Shown one piece after another: positions 15,585 through 24,824 of a DNA stretch of 64,000 nucleotides. Made by a program: the position numbers and the translations under genes. Origin of the DNA: JANSWY01 sp965228955 (GTDB taxonomy: Bacteria > Bacteroidota > Bacteroidia > Cytophagales > Cyclobacteriaceae); the NCBI GenBank assembly GCA_965228955.1, contig OZ245848.1:6200001-6264000 (forward strand). Direction: 5' to 3'. Position 1 is the first letter of the stretch. Each line of letters begins with the position of its first letter. Below the pieces are notes generated by a model, which saw only the letters and a program-made list of their open reading frames with translations, made no database searches and was not told where the DNA came from.

Positions 15585-17217
15585 TTACTTTGACAGAATT
15601 TTTACTGTGATTGGTCTGCACGACTACATTGTAAATTCCAGGTTGATTTAACTTTTCTATTAAAATGTAGTGTCTTTCTTGTTCCATTCCCATCCAGATT
15701 TTGGCAGGTGTCGTTCGACCCACCGAATCAAAAATTAACACTTTCTTTATTACCTGTCCAGGGTTGTTTAAGTATATCTTAAAATCACCATTTGCGGGGT
15801 TTGGAACTGCCACAGGTTTTGGGGTGCTGTTTTTTAGTTCTTTGTGTAAATCAATCTTATAAGGCACTTCCGCTTTCACATCAATTAAATATGTACATAG
15901 CTCATTATACAACCTCTTAGCCAAATTTTTATGACTATGAGCAAGATCTTTGGATTCTGAGATGTCCTCTTCTAGGTTAAATAATTCATATCTCCCTTTT
16001 TTATGGCTTCTATTCCAATGCACCAATAGCTTGAATTTTCCCTTTCTATAAGCGCTGGATGGATATCTGCTATTGTATGGCTGATGCCAAAAAAGTTCTC
16101 TAGATTGATTTTCATCATTCACAATCTCAAAAATGTTTTTACCTACGAGTTCTTGTTTAACGTTTTCACGATTTCCACCAGCCAGCTCTAGTATGGTAGG
16201 AAAAATATCAATTTGTGAAATTACTCCTTCATTTCTTATGTCCTTTGCAACATTTGGGCCCGATAGTAAAAATGGAATTCTAATCCCTCCTTCTAGAACA
16301 GTATTCTTAAAACCACGTAGAGGCATATTTCTTCCAACACCAAAGTCGTCACGCCAACCAGCTCCGCCATTGTCAGACGTTAAAATAATATAAGTGTTCT
16401 CATACAACCCTAGTTCTTTTAGATAATCAAATACCATCCCAATACTAGTATCCATGTCTTTTAACATAGCATATACTGCGGAGGGAACTTCTTCTGGAAC
16501 CTGTTTGTACTGAAAGTCTTCAATTGTTTGTGGAAGAGCTTCGTATGCAGTATGTATACTGTAATAGCTCAATTGCATAAAAAAGGGCCTATTGGAAAGA
16601 TGTGCTTCACCAATGAATTTCTTCGCTTTCTGGGCAATTGAAAATACTCTTTTCGGATCATTGTCTGGAGAAAGTTTAAAATTGCTATCAAATTGATCAC
16701 TGTTTTGATGGTAATAAGTACCAGTGTGATTCCCTGTGGTTCCATCAGATTGGTCGTATTTAAAGATATTTACAGGGTGCCCTTTAAATGTCTCATTCCA
16801 GTCCCCTACCATTGCTTCACCCCATTTACCAAAGTGCGCGGTGATATAATTCTTGTTTACAGATGCAAGCGCTTCAGGAATTGAGGTAAAGTCGGACTTT
16901 TCAATACCTTTTGAAACAAATTCTGTCCCCCTTAATCTTGCTGGGTCCTGACCAAATTGAATACTTCTTCGTGATGGTGTGCAATTAGGAGAAGGCGCAT
17001 ACGCATTAGTGAAAGTTATTCCACTTTTTGCTAGGTTTTCAATATGAGGTGTTGAGATGTTTGACCAATGCTCAGCTGGTACCATTTGAGAAATTGGAAA
17101 CGGTAAGTCATTCCAGCTCTGATCATCCGTTAGGATTATGATAAAATTAGGGGATTGAGCAAAAAGACTTTGTATCACGATAAATACTATTGCAATAATT
17201 ATTAAGAGCCTTTTCAC
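15571..17217 (-). CDS. Secreted arylsulfatase (S1 family) with T9SS C-terminal sorting domain
   Basis: A 548-residue exported enzyme. After a signal peptide (cleavage after LFAQ) comes FIIILTDDQSW, the metal-binding N-terminal sulfatase motif. NCTPSRRS contains C79, the cysteine that would become formylglycine (C-x-P-S-R). HFGKWGE and TSDNGG are further sulfatase landmarks. From about residue 462 (PVAVPNPANGDFKIYL) to the end the sequence matches a type A T9SS sorting domain. It is the only gene on this strand between the polymerase and glycosyltransferase genes. It could trim or remodel the cell's own sulfated polymer, or attack environmental sulfated glycans; which one is inference. Confidence 0.92.
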   Translation of the reverse strand: MKRLLIIIAIVFIVIQSLFAQSPNFIIILTDDQSWNDLPFPISQMVPAEHWSNISTPHIENLAKSGITFTNAYAPSPNCTPSRRSIQFGQDPARLRGTEFVSKGIEKSDFTSIPEALASVNKNYITAHFGKWGEAMVGDWNETFKGHPVNIFKYDQSDGTTGNHTGTYYHQNSDQFDSNFKLSPDNDPKRVFSIAQKAKKFIGEAHLSNRPFFMQLSYYSIHTAYEALPQTIEDFQYKQVPEEVPSAVYAMLKDMDTSIGMVFDYLKELGLYENTYIILTSDNGGAGWRDDFGVGRNMPLRGFKNTVLEGGIRIPFLLSGPNVAKDIRNEGVISQIDIFPTILELAGGNRENVKQELVGKNIFEIVNDENQSRELFWHQPYNSRYPSSAYRKGKFKLLVHWNRSHKKGRYELFNLEEDISESKDLAHSHKNLAKRLYNELCTYLIDVKAEVPYKIDLHKELKNSTPKPVAVPNPANGDFKIYLNNPGQVIKKVLIFDSVGRTTPAKIWMGMEQERHYILIEKLNQPGIYNVVVQTNHSKNSVKVIIQR

Positions 17218-17284
17218 AACGCTGTATTTGTTTCTGGGAAATAGTTATAATGAATTAAGATAGTTCAATTCACAATAAAATTTA

Positions 17285-17292
17285 TAATTTTG
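17285..17292 (+). promoter_or_regulatory. Possible -7 element TAATTTTG for the glycosyltransferase-gmd-fcl operon
   Basis: TAATTTTG fits TAnnTTTG and lies 33 bases before the first glycosyltransferase start, in the divergent gap next to the sulfatase start. The -33 element is not clear. Confidence 0.45.
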
Positions 17293-17325
17293 CATCCTTT
17301 AATGCGAAAGCCTAGATAAAAATTG

Positions 17326-18090
17326 ATGAGAATTTCAATTGTAACACCTACATATAACTCTGGTAAATTTATTGAAGCAACTTTGAAATCAATACATGAT
17401 CAAGGTTACTCAGATTTAGAACATATTGTAATTGATGGTCTTTCCTCGGATGACACACTAAATACTCTTGAAAAATATAAGAATAAATTAAAGTGGATTT
17501 CTGAAAAAGACAAAGGACAATCTGATGCCATAAATAAGGGCTTTAGGCAAATCACCGGAGAGATAGTTGCATGGCAGAATGCCGACGATTTGTATGAGGA
17601 AGATACCTTTCAATTTGTCTCGGAATACTTTGAGGCAAACCCTGACATAGGCTTGCTTTATGGAGAGTACAAGGAAATTGATGAGGATGGCAATTTGATT
17701 TGTGTAGTAAATTCAAAAAAGTGGTCTGAACGGAAATTTAAATTGGGTCGGTTCTGCCCAGTTCAGCCAGTAGTATTCTGGCGTAAGTCTGTCCTCGATG
17801 AAGTTGGAGAATTGGACCTTGATCTTCATTTTTGCATGGATGTTGACTTTTATTCTAGAATAGTTAAAAAGGGATTTGGAATCGCTAACGTCAATAAAGT
17901 GCTAGGTAGTTTTAGAGTCCATGATGAGAGCAAGACACAAAATGAAAGCAATAGGCTGAAGCACAAGCGAGAATATTTCCAGGTGTTATCGAGGCACTTT
18001 CATCACCGCTGGTGGGACCGCATTCTATTTGAATTATATTATATAAGATCTTTTTTTGCTTCAAAAATTAAGAGAGCTTTAAAACTTTGA
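17326..18090 (+). CDS. Family 2 glycosyltransferase
   Basis: A 254-residue GT-A fold enzyme. It begins MRISIVTPTYNSGKFIE, has IDGLSSDDT as the nucleotide-binding region and WQNADD as the DXD-like metal site, and shows GDLD..FCMDVDFYSR later, typical of GT2 enzymes such as WcaA. It is cytoplasmic and adds one sugar to the lipid-linked repeat unit; donor and linkage are unknown. The ATG at 17326 is used; a TTG one codon earlier is possible. Its stop overlaps the next start. Confidence 0.88.
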   Translation: MRISIVTPTYNSGKFIEATLKSIHDQGYSDLEHIVIDGLSSDDTLNTLEKYKNKLKWISEKDKGQSDAINKGFRQITGEIVAWQNADDLYEEDTFQFVSEYFEANPDIGLLYGEYKEIDEDGNLICVVNSKKWSERKFKLGRFCPVQPVVFWRKSVLDEVGELDLDLHFCMDVDFYSRIVKKGFGIANVNKVLGSFRVHDESKTQNESNRLKHKREYFQVLSRHFHHRWWDRILFELYYIRSFFASKIKRALKL

Positions 18091-19175
18091 AAGTCTTTCA
18101 CATAATTACCACTCTTGTGTACGGTGGCGCTGAGCGACTACTGGGTAACATGGTTAAGATTCATGCAACATCAATGGATGTTGAAATCATATATATGAAG
18201 GGTGAGCCGAAGCTCTTGTCGGAGTTTCCTGAAAATGTAAAAGTCACGCTTATTCCAATGGACAAGAACGTGTTTGGAAAGATAAGGAATAAGATATTGA
18301 CTGAGAAGCCTGATATTGTGCATTCCCATTTAGGTCATGCGGACTTAATCACCCTATGGGCTACCAGGGGGATTAACGTGAAAAAGTTTTGCACGATGCA
18401 TAATATATGGTTTAAGTGGGATTGGAGAGACAAGGTGATTTTCTTCCTATATAAAGTACTTTTTAAGACAGTTTCAAGTGATTGCAAAGTTATTTCGATA
18501 TCATCAGCAGTGAAAGACCATGTTGATAATCGTTTGGGAGTAAAATCAGAAAATTCCTTTAAAATCTATAACGGGATCCCAAACATCGATAGATCTCAAT
18601 ACAGTAGTGACGCTCTAAGGGAGGAACTTGGAATTGGTAAAGAGAAATTTGTCGCCTTATTCGTAGGTAGATTAAGATTACAGAAATCCCCACATGATTT
18701 GATAGCAGCAATTAATTTAATAAAAGGTGAAATTCCTGATTTAAAATTGATTCTGGTAGGAGATGGTCCATTAAAATACGAATTACAACAAGAAATTGAA
18801 GCAAATGGTCTGGAGGATATTGTTCAACTTGTAGGAACAGTATCCGATCCTGAAAAATACTTTGAACTTTCTGATATATTTGTACTTCCATCTGTTTTTG
18901 AAGGACTTGGCCTTGTCATTTTGGAAGCTTTCAGGTCTTGTCTGCCTGTAGTTTCCACAAATATAGAGGGGCCTAAAGAATTAGTTGAAAATGGGAGAAA
19001 TGGCATTCTTGTAGATCCCAAGAAACCGCAACAATTGGCAGACGCAATTTTAAAGCTATATAGGAATCCAGAATTGCGAAGGACCTTAGGTTTAAATGGA
19101 AATAAAAGTTTTCAGGATACATTTAGTATTGATCACTATGCAAGTGAGATTAAAGAACTGTACCTAAAGAGTTAA
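18087..19175 (+). CDS. Family 4 glycosyltransferase
   Basis: A 362-residue GT-B enzyme starting at TTG, overlapped with the stop of the previous gene. The opening KVFHIITTLVYGGAERLL is the classical N-terminal glycine-rich motif of GT4 enzymes, which supports this rare start. VGRLRLQKSPHDL and the EX7E region (SVFEGLGLVILEAF) mark the donor-binding C-terminal domain. It should retain the anomeric configuration of the donor sugar. Substrates are unknown. Confidence 0.88.
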   Translation: MKVFHIITTLVYGGAERLLGNMVKIHATSMDVEIIYMKGEPKLLSEFPENVKVTLIPMDKNVFGKIRNKILTEKPDIVHSHLGHADLITLWATRGINVKKFCTMHNIWFKWDWRDKVIFFLYKVLFKTVSSDCKVISISSAVKDHVDNRLGVKSENSFKIYNGIPNIDRSQYSSDALREELGIGKEKFVALFVGRLRLQKSPHDLIAAINLIKGEIPDLKLILVGDGPLKYELQQEIEANGLEDIVQLVGTVSDPEKYFELSDIFVLPSVFEGLGLVILEAFRSCLPVVSTNIEGPKELVENGRNGILVDPKKPQQLADAILKLYRNPELRRTLGLNGNKSFQDTFSIDHYASEIKELYLKS

Positions 19176-19179
19176 TTTA

Positions 19180-20265
19180 ATGATGAAGAAAATACTTCAC
19201 ATATCCCAGTCATCTGGAGGGGTAAGGACATACATTGAAAATATTATTTATCCCATAGATAGAGATACTTTCGAGCCAATTTTGGTTTCGTCGGATTCAG
19301 AATTTGTGGAAGATGCAAAAGCAAACAGGGTAACGGCGGTCAATGTGAAAATGAGTAGAACTCCCGGTTTGTCCGATATTCTGGCAATATGGAAAGTGGT
19401 TAGACTTATAAATCAATATGAGATCGATTTGATTCATAGTCATAGTGCCAAAGGAGGAGCAATAGGTAGGGTAGCAGGATTTCTGACTGGGAGAAAAGTA
19501 GTATTCACTCCAAACGCGTTTTCATATCTGTCATTTACTGGATTGAAAAGAAAAACATTCATATTTATTGAGAAGGTATTAAAGAATCTTACGGCATGTT
19601 TTTTAGGCGTTAGTCACTCTGAAGCCAACAGGGCAATAGATGAAATTGGATTCCCTGAAAGAAAAGTTTCTTGTGTTCTTAACTCCATTACCCCTAAATC
19701 AGTAAAAAAAGAAGACTATTTATTGAAGGGGAAAATTGGGATGATAGGTAGGATCACTTATCAAAAAAGGCCCCTGGATTTCGTGAAAATGGCCAATTTA
19801 TTGATACAAGCAGGACATGATTGTAAATTTGAGCTTTTGGGAGTAGGTGTCCATGATCACTTATTAGAAGAAACTCAAGAACTAATTAAGCAATTTGGTT
19901 TGGAAGATAAGATTGAACTTTCTCCATGGGGTAAGTATGATAAAGTTGAAGACTTTTATGAAAGCTTGGATATATACATTATGACTTCAGCTTTTGAAGG
20001 ATTGTCATTTGCTCTTTTGGAAGCAATGGATTTTGGACTACCTTGTGTTGTTTCTGAGGCCGATGGTAATCGGGATACCGTAATTCATGGAGAGAATGGA
20101 TATATCTATAACACAATAGAAGAACTGGTAGAGTATGTCAAAGGTTTACTTCAAAGTGACGAAGAAAGAATTAGACTCGGAAAAGCTGGGATAGCTCATA
20201 TAGAAAGCCAGCACAATACAATAATCAACATCAAGCAGATAGAAAATATTTATAATGAACAATAA
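19180..20265 (+). CDS. Family 4 glycosyltransferase
   Basis: A 361-residue GT-B enzyme. ILHISQSSGGVRTYIENI is the N-terminal loop, HSHSAKGGAIGRVAGF resembles the acceptor/nucleotide region of WecH/PelF-like enzymes, and TSAFEGLSFALLEAMDFG is the EX7E motif. It lies four bases after the previous glycosyltransferase, so both act in the same repeat-unit assembly. It is only distantly similar to its neighbour, so it is not a recent duplicate. Start ATG ATG; either codon is possible. Confidence 0.88.
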   Translation: MMKKILHISQSSGGVRTYIENIIYPIDRDTFEPILVSSDSEFVEDAKANRVTAVNVKMSRTPGLSDILAIWKVVRLINQYEIDLIHSHSAKGGAIGRVAGFLTGRKVVFTPNAFSYLSFTGLKRKTFIFIEKVLKNLTACFLGVSHSEANRAIDEIGFPERKVSCVLNSITPKSVKKEDYLLKGKIGMIGRITYQKRPLDFVKMANLLIQAGHDCKFELLGVGVHDHLLEETQELIKQFGLEDKIELSPWGKYDKVEDFYESLDIYIMTSAFEGLSFALLEAMDFGLPCVVSEADGNRDTVIHGENGYIYNTIEELVEYVKGLLQSDEERIRLGKAGIAHIESQHNTIINIKQIENIYNEQ

Positions 20266-20280
20266 CAGTTAACAACTGTT
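20264..20280 (+). other. Small hairpin at the end of the glycosyltransferase gene
   Basis: AACAGTT and AACTGTT form a seven-base inverted repeat around AAC, starting within the stop codon. No U-run follows, so it is at best a weak attenuator or mRNA 3'-end structure between the glycosyltransferase and gmd. Confidence 0.3.
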
Positions 20281-20296
20281 TAATTATCAATAAGTT

Positions 20297-21409
20297 ATGA
20301 AGAAAGCTTTAATTACAGGAATTACAGGACAGGATGGGGCATACCTAGCAGAACTTCTTTTAGAAAAAGGCTATGAGGTACATGGTATTAAGCGAAGATC
20401 ATCATTATTCAACACAGATAGGATAGATCACCTTTATAGTGATCCTCATAAAGAGGATGCAAAATTGTTCTTGCACTATGGAGATCTTACAGATTCACTA
20501 AATCTCACTAGAATAATTCAAGAGGTAAAGCCTGACGAAATTTATAATTTGGGAGCAATGTCTCATGTTAGAGTATCATTTGACACTCCAGAATATGTAG
20601 CAAATGTTGACGGGATTGGAACACTAAGAATTTTAGAAGCAGTTCGTCTCCTGGGTTACACCAAATCGACCAAAATTTATCAGGCCTCAACCTCCGAATT
20701 GTATGGATTAGTACAGGAGGTGCCACAAAAGGAGAGTACTCCATTCTATCCTAGGTCGCCATATGCTGTGGCTAAAATGTATGGGTATTGGATAACTGTG
20801 AATTACAGGGAGGCATATAACATGTTTTGTTGTAACGGTATATTATTTAATCATGAATCTCCTTTGAGGGGGGAAACCTTTGTTACTAGAAAAATCACAA
20901 GGGCAGTAGCGAAAATGGCACTTGGGCTACAAGATGTGATGCATATGGGTAATTTAGATGCCAAAAGAGACTGGGGGCATGCCAAAGATTATGTTGAGGG
21001 AATGTGGCTAATGCTTCAGCAGGATAAGCCTGAAGATTTTGTTCTTGCTACTGGGGAAACTACAAAAATCCGTGACTTCATAAAGATGGCATTTAAAGAG
21101 GTCGGTGTTGAGATAGAATTTAAAGGTACAGGAGTTGATGAAGTTGGATATGTAGCTTATTCTTCCAACAAGGAATATGCGTTTAAAACTGGCCAAGAAC
21201 TCATCAAGATTGATAAGAAGTATTTCAGACCAACAGAGGTTGACCTACTGATTGGAGATAGCTCTAAAGCAAAGGAAAAACTAGGGTGGCAACCAAAAAG
21301 GGAATTATCCTCTTTAATTAAGGATATGGTAGAGTCTGACCTAAAACTTTTCCAAAAGGACAAATATCTTTTGGATGGAGGACATGAAGTTTTAAATCAA
21401 GCTGAATAA
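20297..21409 (+). CDS. gmd: GDP-mannose 4,6-dehydratase
   Basis: A 370-residue extended SDR. GITGQDGAYLAELLLEKG holds the NADP motif, STSELYGLVQEVPQKE and YPRSPYAVAKMYGYW the catalytic S/T, E, Y and K residues, all typical of GMD. It converts GDP-mannose to GDP-4-keto-6-deoxymannose. The next gene completes GDP-L-fucose synthesis. The enzyme making GDP-mannose is not in the window. Confidence 0.96.
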   Translation: MKKALITGITGQDGAYLAELLLEKGYEVHGIKRRSSLFNTDRIDHLYSDPHKEDAKLFLHYGDLTDSLNLTRIIQEVKPDEIYNLGAMSHVRVSFDTPEYVANVDGIGTLRILEAVRLLGYTKSTKIYQASTSELYGLVQEVPQKESTPFYPRSPYAVAKMYGYWITVNYREAYNMFCCNGILFNHESPLRGETFVTRKITRAVAKMALGLQDVMHMGNLDAKRDWGHAKDYVEGMWLMLQQDKPEDFVLATGETTKIRDFIKMAFKEVGVEIEFKGTGVDEVGYVAYSSNKEYAFKTGQELIKIDKKYFRPTEVDLLIGDSSKAKEKLGWQPKRELSSLIKDMVESDLKLFQKDKYLLDGGHEVLNQAE

Positions 21410-21411
21410 GA

Positions 21412-22344
21412 ATGAAATTAGATTCTAAGGTTTATGTTGCAGGACACCGGGGTATGGTGGGATCTAGTATAGTAAGATTACTGAAAAAGAGTGGCTACAC
21501 AAACATTATAACGAAAACATCCAAAGAACTTGACCTAAGGAATCAGTCTGCTGTTTCCAGATTCTTTAGTGAAGAAACCCCAGAATACGTCTTTTTAGCG
21601 GCGGCAAAGGTTGGAGGAATTTTTGCGAACAATGAGTACAGGGCTGATTTTATTTATGATAATTTAATGATTGAGGCAAATGTTATTAAGTCGTCATATG
21701 ATCATTCGGTGAAGAAATTATTATTACTTGGGAGTTCATGTATCTATCCGAAATTTGCAGATATTCCTATTTCAGAAAATAGTTTATTGACTGGAAAACT
21801 TGAGGAAACTAATGAGCCATATGCGATTGCTAAAATTGCAGGAATAAAAATGTGTGAAGCATATAGAACCCAGTATGGATGCAATTTTATCAGCGCAATG
21901 CCAACGAATTTATATGGCCCCAATGATAACTATGATTTAAATAATTCACACGTGCTTCCCGCTTTAATAAGAAAATTTCACACAGCAAAAATGAACCAAT
22001 CGGATCATGTGGAGGTGTGGGGTACAGGGAAGGCGATGCGGGAATTCCTTCATGTGGATGATTTAGCCAAAGCATCATTGTTTTTGATGGATAACTATGA
22101 CGAAATGAGTACCATAAACGTTGGATATGGTGAAGATATTTCGATTAAGGAATTGGCGCTTCTGGTAAAAGATATTATTGGGTTTGAAGGTACGATTGTG
22201 CATAATACTCAAATGCCTGATGGTACTCTAAGGAAATTGATGGATAATTCCAAAATTCTATCACTAGGTTGGAAACCAGAAATTGATCTGAAATCGGGAA
22301 TTTCCCAGGTATATGCTGACGTTGAAAAAGGAGACTGGCTTTAA
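21412..22344 (+). CDS. fcl: GDP-L-fucose synthase
   Basis: A 310-residue SDR epimerase/reductase. AGHRGMVGSSIVR is the NADP-binding loop, GSSCIYPKFADIPI and YAIAKIAGIKMCE carry the catalytic residues, as in GDP-fucose synthase (WcaG). It makes GDP-L-fucose from the Gmd product. It starts two bases after gmd, so the pair is co-transcribed. Its 3' end overlaps the opposite-strand membrane protein gene by four bases. Confidence 0.95.
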   Translation: MKLDSKVYVAGHRGMVGSSIVRLLKKSGYTNIITKTSKELDLRNQSAVSRFFSEETPEYVFLAAAKVGGIFANNEYRADFIYDNLMIEANVIKSSYDHSVKKLLLLGSSCIYPKFADIPISENSLLTGKLEETNEPYAIAKIAGIKMCEAYRTQYGCNFISAMPTNLYGPNDNYDLNNSHVLPALIRKFHTAKMNQSDHVEVWGTGKAMREFLHVDDLAKASLFLMDNYDEMSTINVGYGEDISIKELALLVKDIIGFEGTIVHNTQMPDGTLRKLMDNSKILSLGWKPEIDLKSGISQVYADVEKGDWL

Positions 22345-22814
22345 CCGTTCTCCCTTGATTGCATTTCAATTATGTCATTGTAAAGAATCCTACCTCCTTC
22401 AATAAAAAGCAATATAAAGGGTAATCCGAATAGGTTTTGAAACAAACCATATGAAAACTTGTAAAGGTCAGGTAAGGTAAATACTTTGGACAAAATGACT
22501 AAAGTTATCAGCAAAAAAACTGTCGAAATAACTGCAATAGAGATATAATTTCTTGCTTTTTTATTCTTGTTAAAAAGGATGAAAATGAATACTATATGCA
22601 GTAGTAAGTACGTCGGATAATAAATAATCCAGCCAGCTAATTCTTGTCTATACGCCTTTCTGCTCGAAATCTGGTTAAATGTTTCTGTGATAATGGAGGT
22701 GTCAACTATTAAATCAAGCACTGTAGCATACAAATGCAAAAGTGGACCTCTGAAAATGCCATAAAGTATGATTGAAATTAATACAATAACTGCGACAACC
22801 CTTTGTACTTTCAT
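22341..22814 (-). CDS. Exosortase-associated small membrane protein
   Basis: A 157-residue hydrophobic protein with about four membrane helices, including AGWIIYYPTYLLLHIVFIFIL. The start at 22814 is chosen because its ATG overlaps the TGA of the exosortase gene as ATGA; a longer start at 22853 is possible. No known enzymatic motif is seen. The pairing with an exosortase is repeated in the decayed copy downstream (24825-25525), which argues that the two proteins work together. Its job is unknown; it may help exosortase fold or present substrates. Confidence 0.7.
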   Translation of the reverse strand: MKVQRVVAVIVLISIILYGIFRGPLLHLYATVLDLIVDTSIITETFNQISSRKAYRQELAGWIIYYPTYLLLHIVFIFILFNKNKKARNYISIAVISTVFLLITLVILSKVFTLPDLYKFSYGLFQNLFGLPFILLFIEGGRILYNDIIEMQSRENG

Positions 22815-23311
22815 TTTGCGAAATGCGAAAACCGCTTTAACCAGATTCTCCACAAGATAAACACAACGAGATAAACAATAAATACATAGGTATATTTATG
22901 ATTTATCTCAAATGTTGCTTGGAAAAAGTGATAGTTTAATGCCAAAGCTATCTCTCTCAAAATATTGATAAAATAGATTATTATTATTCCTATTGGAATA
23001 AAGATTAATTTACCAACAATTCTGCCAGGGAAGGCAATTAAGAAGCCAATAAATAGAGCATGCAACTCTAAACCATTACACTGATCAGCTACAGAAACAA
23101 CTGGTTGGTCATTTATGTAAAGCACGTTTCCAATAGCTTCAGTATTATACCCCAGTAAATTTAGGCCAGCAGTGGAATGCGAAATTACTCCATTAGTCAA
23201 AATGCTATTAATCGTGCCTTCAGGAACAATAATGCCATGGTAAAGAAATTTCCAAGCCACAAATATAATTGTTGCCCTTATTAGGAAGATTTTAATTACT
23301 GAATTGGTCAT
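22811..23311 (-). CDS. Exosortase / archaeosortase-family transpeptidase
   Basis: A 166-residue polytopic protein with the exosortase catalytic triad: C78 in ADQCNGLELHALF, R119 in NILRE and H138 in EINHKYTY. Exosortases cut C-terminal sorting tails of secreted proteins near the membrane, and exosortase genes usually lie in exopolysaccharide loci, as here. It is short for the family, like the Bacteroidota types. Its target proteins were not found in the window. It reads against the surrounding genes and is coupled to the following small membrane protein gene. Confidence 0.85.
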   Translation of the reverse strand: MTNSVIKIFLIRATIIFVAWKFLYHGIIVPEGTINSILTNGVISHSTAGLNLLGYNTEAIGNVLYINDQPVVSVADQCNGLELHALFIGFLIAFPGRIVGKLIFIPIGIIIIYFINILREIALALNYHFFQATFEINHKYTYVFIVYLVVFILWRIWLKRFSHFAK

Positions 23312-23341
23312 CTATCAAAATTTAAGAGGGAGGGATGATAT

Positions 23342-23372
23342 TTTGAAAATGTTAGCTAATACATTAATTTTG
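23342..23372 (+). promoter_or_regulatory. Promoter for the WcaJ-like phosphoglycosyl transferase
   Basis: TTTG at 23342-23345 and TAATTTTG at 23365-23372 are 19 bases apart, the preferred Bacteroidota spacing. The predicted leader is about 20 bases. It lies in the 87-base divergent gap next to the exosortase start. Confidence 0.65.
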
Positions 23373-23398
23373 GGGCGATAATATTTGTTATACCCAAT

Positions 23399-24787
23399 AT
23401 GTTGAAACACAGGTACTCTAAGTTTCTACCATTTATTTTCTTAGTATCAGATTTTATTTGCCTTAATGTTTCAATCGTTATTGCAAATATATTAAGGTTT
23501 TCGCAACCATTTTACTTCGACGAAAACTATGGATATCTACACATCTTCCTGAATATAGTATGGATACTCATTTTCTACTTTGTTAAATTAAATGAGAGCA
23601 ACAGGGAATCAAATATTATTGACGTCATTAATTCGGTTCTGCTAGCCCTGGTTATCAATCTTTCCGTTGTTTTCACTGCTTGGGTTGCCTCCAAATCCTA
23701 CTTTTACTCAAGAGAACATCTGTTTGTTACGTTCCTTAGTTTTGGATTCTTAATTATCTCATGGAGAATAGTTTTCTATTACGTCATAAGAATTTATCGG
23801 AAGAAGGGATACAACCTCCGGAATGTAATTGTTGTGGGTTGGGGTGAATCCTCGCAAAATATGATTGATTTTTTAGGCAATAATCCTGGGATTGGTTATC
23901 GTTTTCATGGTTGTTTTGACAATAACACTTCGACTTCTTCAAAGTCAAAAATCTTAGGTAAAGTCTCTGATGTAAATAAATACGTAATTGAGAAAAATGT
24001 TGACTTAATATTTTGCAACCTCTCCAAGTTAGATGATGATGAATTTAAGTCAATTTTGGATTTTGCTGAGAATAATCTGATTAAGGTTAAGATTATTTCT
24101 AGGTTCAGTTCCATGTCGAACAGAAATTTGTCAATTCAACGATACGGAGACATTCCGGTAATTAGGATTGGTAATATTCCACTAGATAATGCTTTCAATA
24201 GATTTATAAAGAGAGCTTTTGATGTTATATTCTCTTCAATTGTCATCGTATTTTTACTTTCCTGGCTAATCCCACTCATTGGTTTATTGATAAAATTCGA
24301 ATCCAGAGGACCAGTGTTCTTTAAACAATTAAGAAATGGAAGAGGCAATCATCACTTTAAGATTTATAAATTCCGGACTATGATAGTCCATGAAGATGAA
24401 AAGGTTGAGCAAGCCAAGAAAAATGATAACAGAATAACCAAACTGGGGTCCTTCCTTAGGAAAACAAGCTTGGACGAGCTACCTCAATTTATTAATGTCT
24501 TCCTGGGAGAAATGTCAATTGTAGGGCCTAGGCCTCATGCCATACCTCACAATGAAGAATATCAAGGAAAAATTGATCGATTTATTCAAAGACATGCCGT
24601 AAAACCGGGAATTACCGGACTTGCGCAAGCAAAAGGTTATAGAGGTGAAACAGCTCATTTCAATGAAATGTATGGAAGAGTCAAATTGGATAAATTTTAT
24701 GTGAAAAATTGGAGCCTTCTATTAGATTTTAAGATTATTGGACTTACCATTTTTTCAATATTGAAAGGGCAAGAAACTGCTTACTAA
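23399..24787 (+). CDS. Polyprenyl glycosylphosphotransferase (WcaJ/WbaP-like initiating enzyme)
   Basis: A 462-residue protein with four N-terminal membrane helices, a Rossmann-like middle part (VIVVGWGESSQNMI) and a C-terminal bacterial sugar transferase domain. The latter begins near KRAFDVIFSSIVIVF and shows KFRTM, LRKTSLDELPQ and MSIVGPRPHA, all hallmarks of polyisoprenyl-phosphate hexose-1-phosphate transferases. It places the first sugar on undecaprenyl phosphate. The gene lies between an intact and a decayed exosortase pair. Confidence 0.92.
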   Translation: MLKHRYSKFLPFIFLVSDFICLNVSIVIANILRFSQPFYFDENYGYLHIFLNIVWILIFYFVKLNESNRESNIIDVINSVLLALVINLSVVFTAWVASKSYFYSREHLFVTFLSFGFLIISWRIVFYYVIRIYRKKGYNLRNVIVVGWGESSQNMIDFLGNNPGIGYRFHGCFDNNTSTSSKSKILGKVSDVNKYVIEKNVDLIFCNLSKLDDDEFKSILDFAENNLIKVKIISRFSSMSNRNLSIQRYGDIPVIRIGNIPLDNAFNRFIKRAFDVIFSSIVIVFLLSWLIPLIGLLIKFESRGPVFFKQLRNGRGNHHFKIYKFRTMIVHEDEKVEQAKKNDNRITKLGSFLRKTSLDELPQFINVFLGEMSIVGPRPHAIPHNEEYQGKIDRFIQRHAVKPGITGLAQAKGYRGETAHFNEMYGRVKLDKFYVKNWSLLLDFKIIGLTIFSILKGQETAY

Positions 24788-24824
24788 ATGTTCTGTCACG
24801 ACTGGTACTACTACTTAAGTTCTC

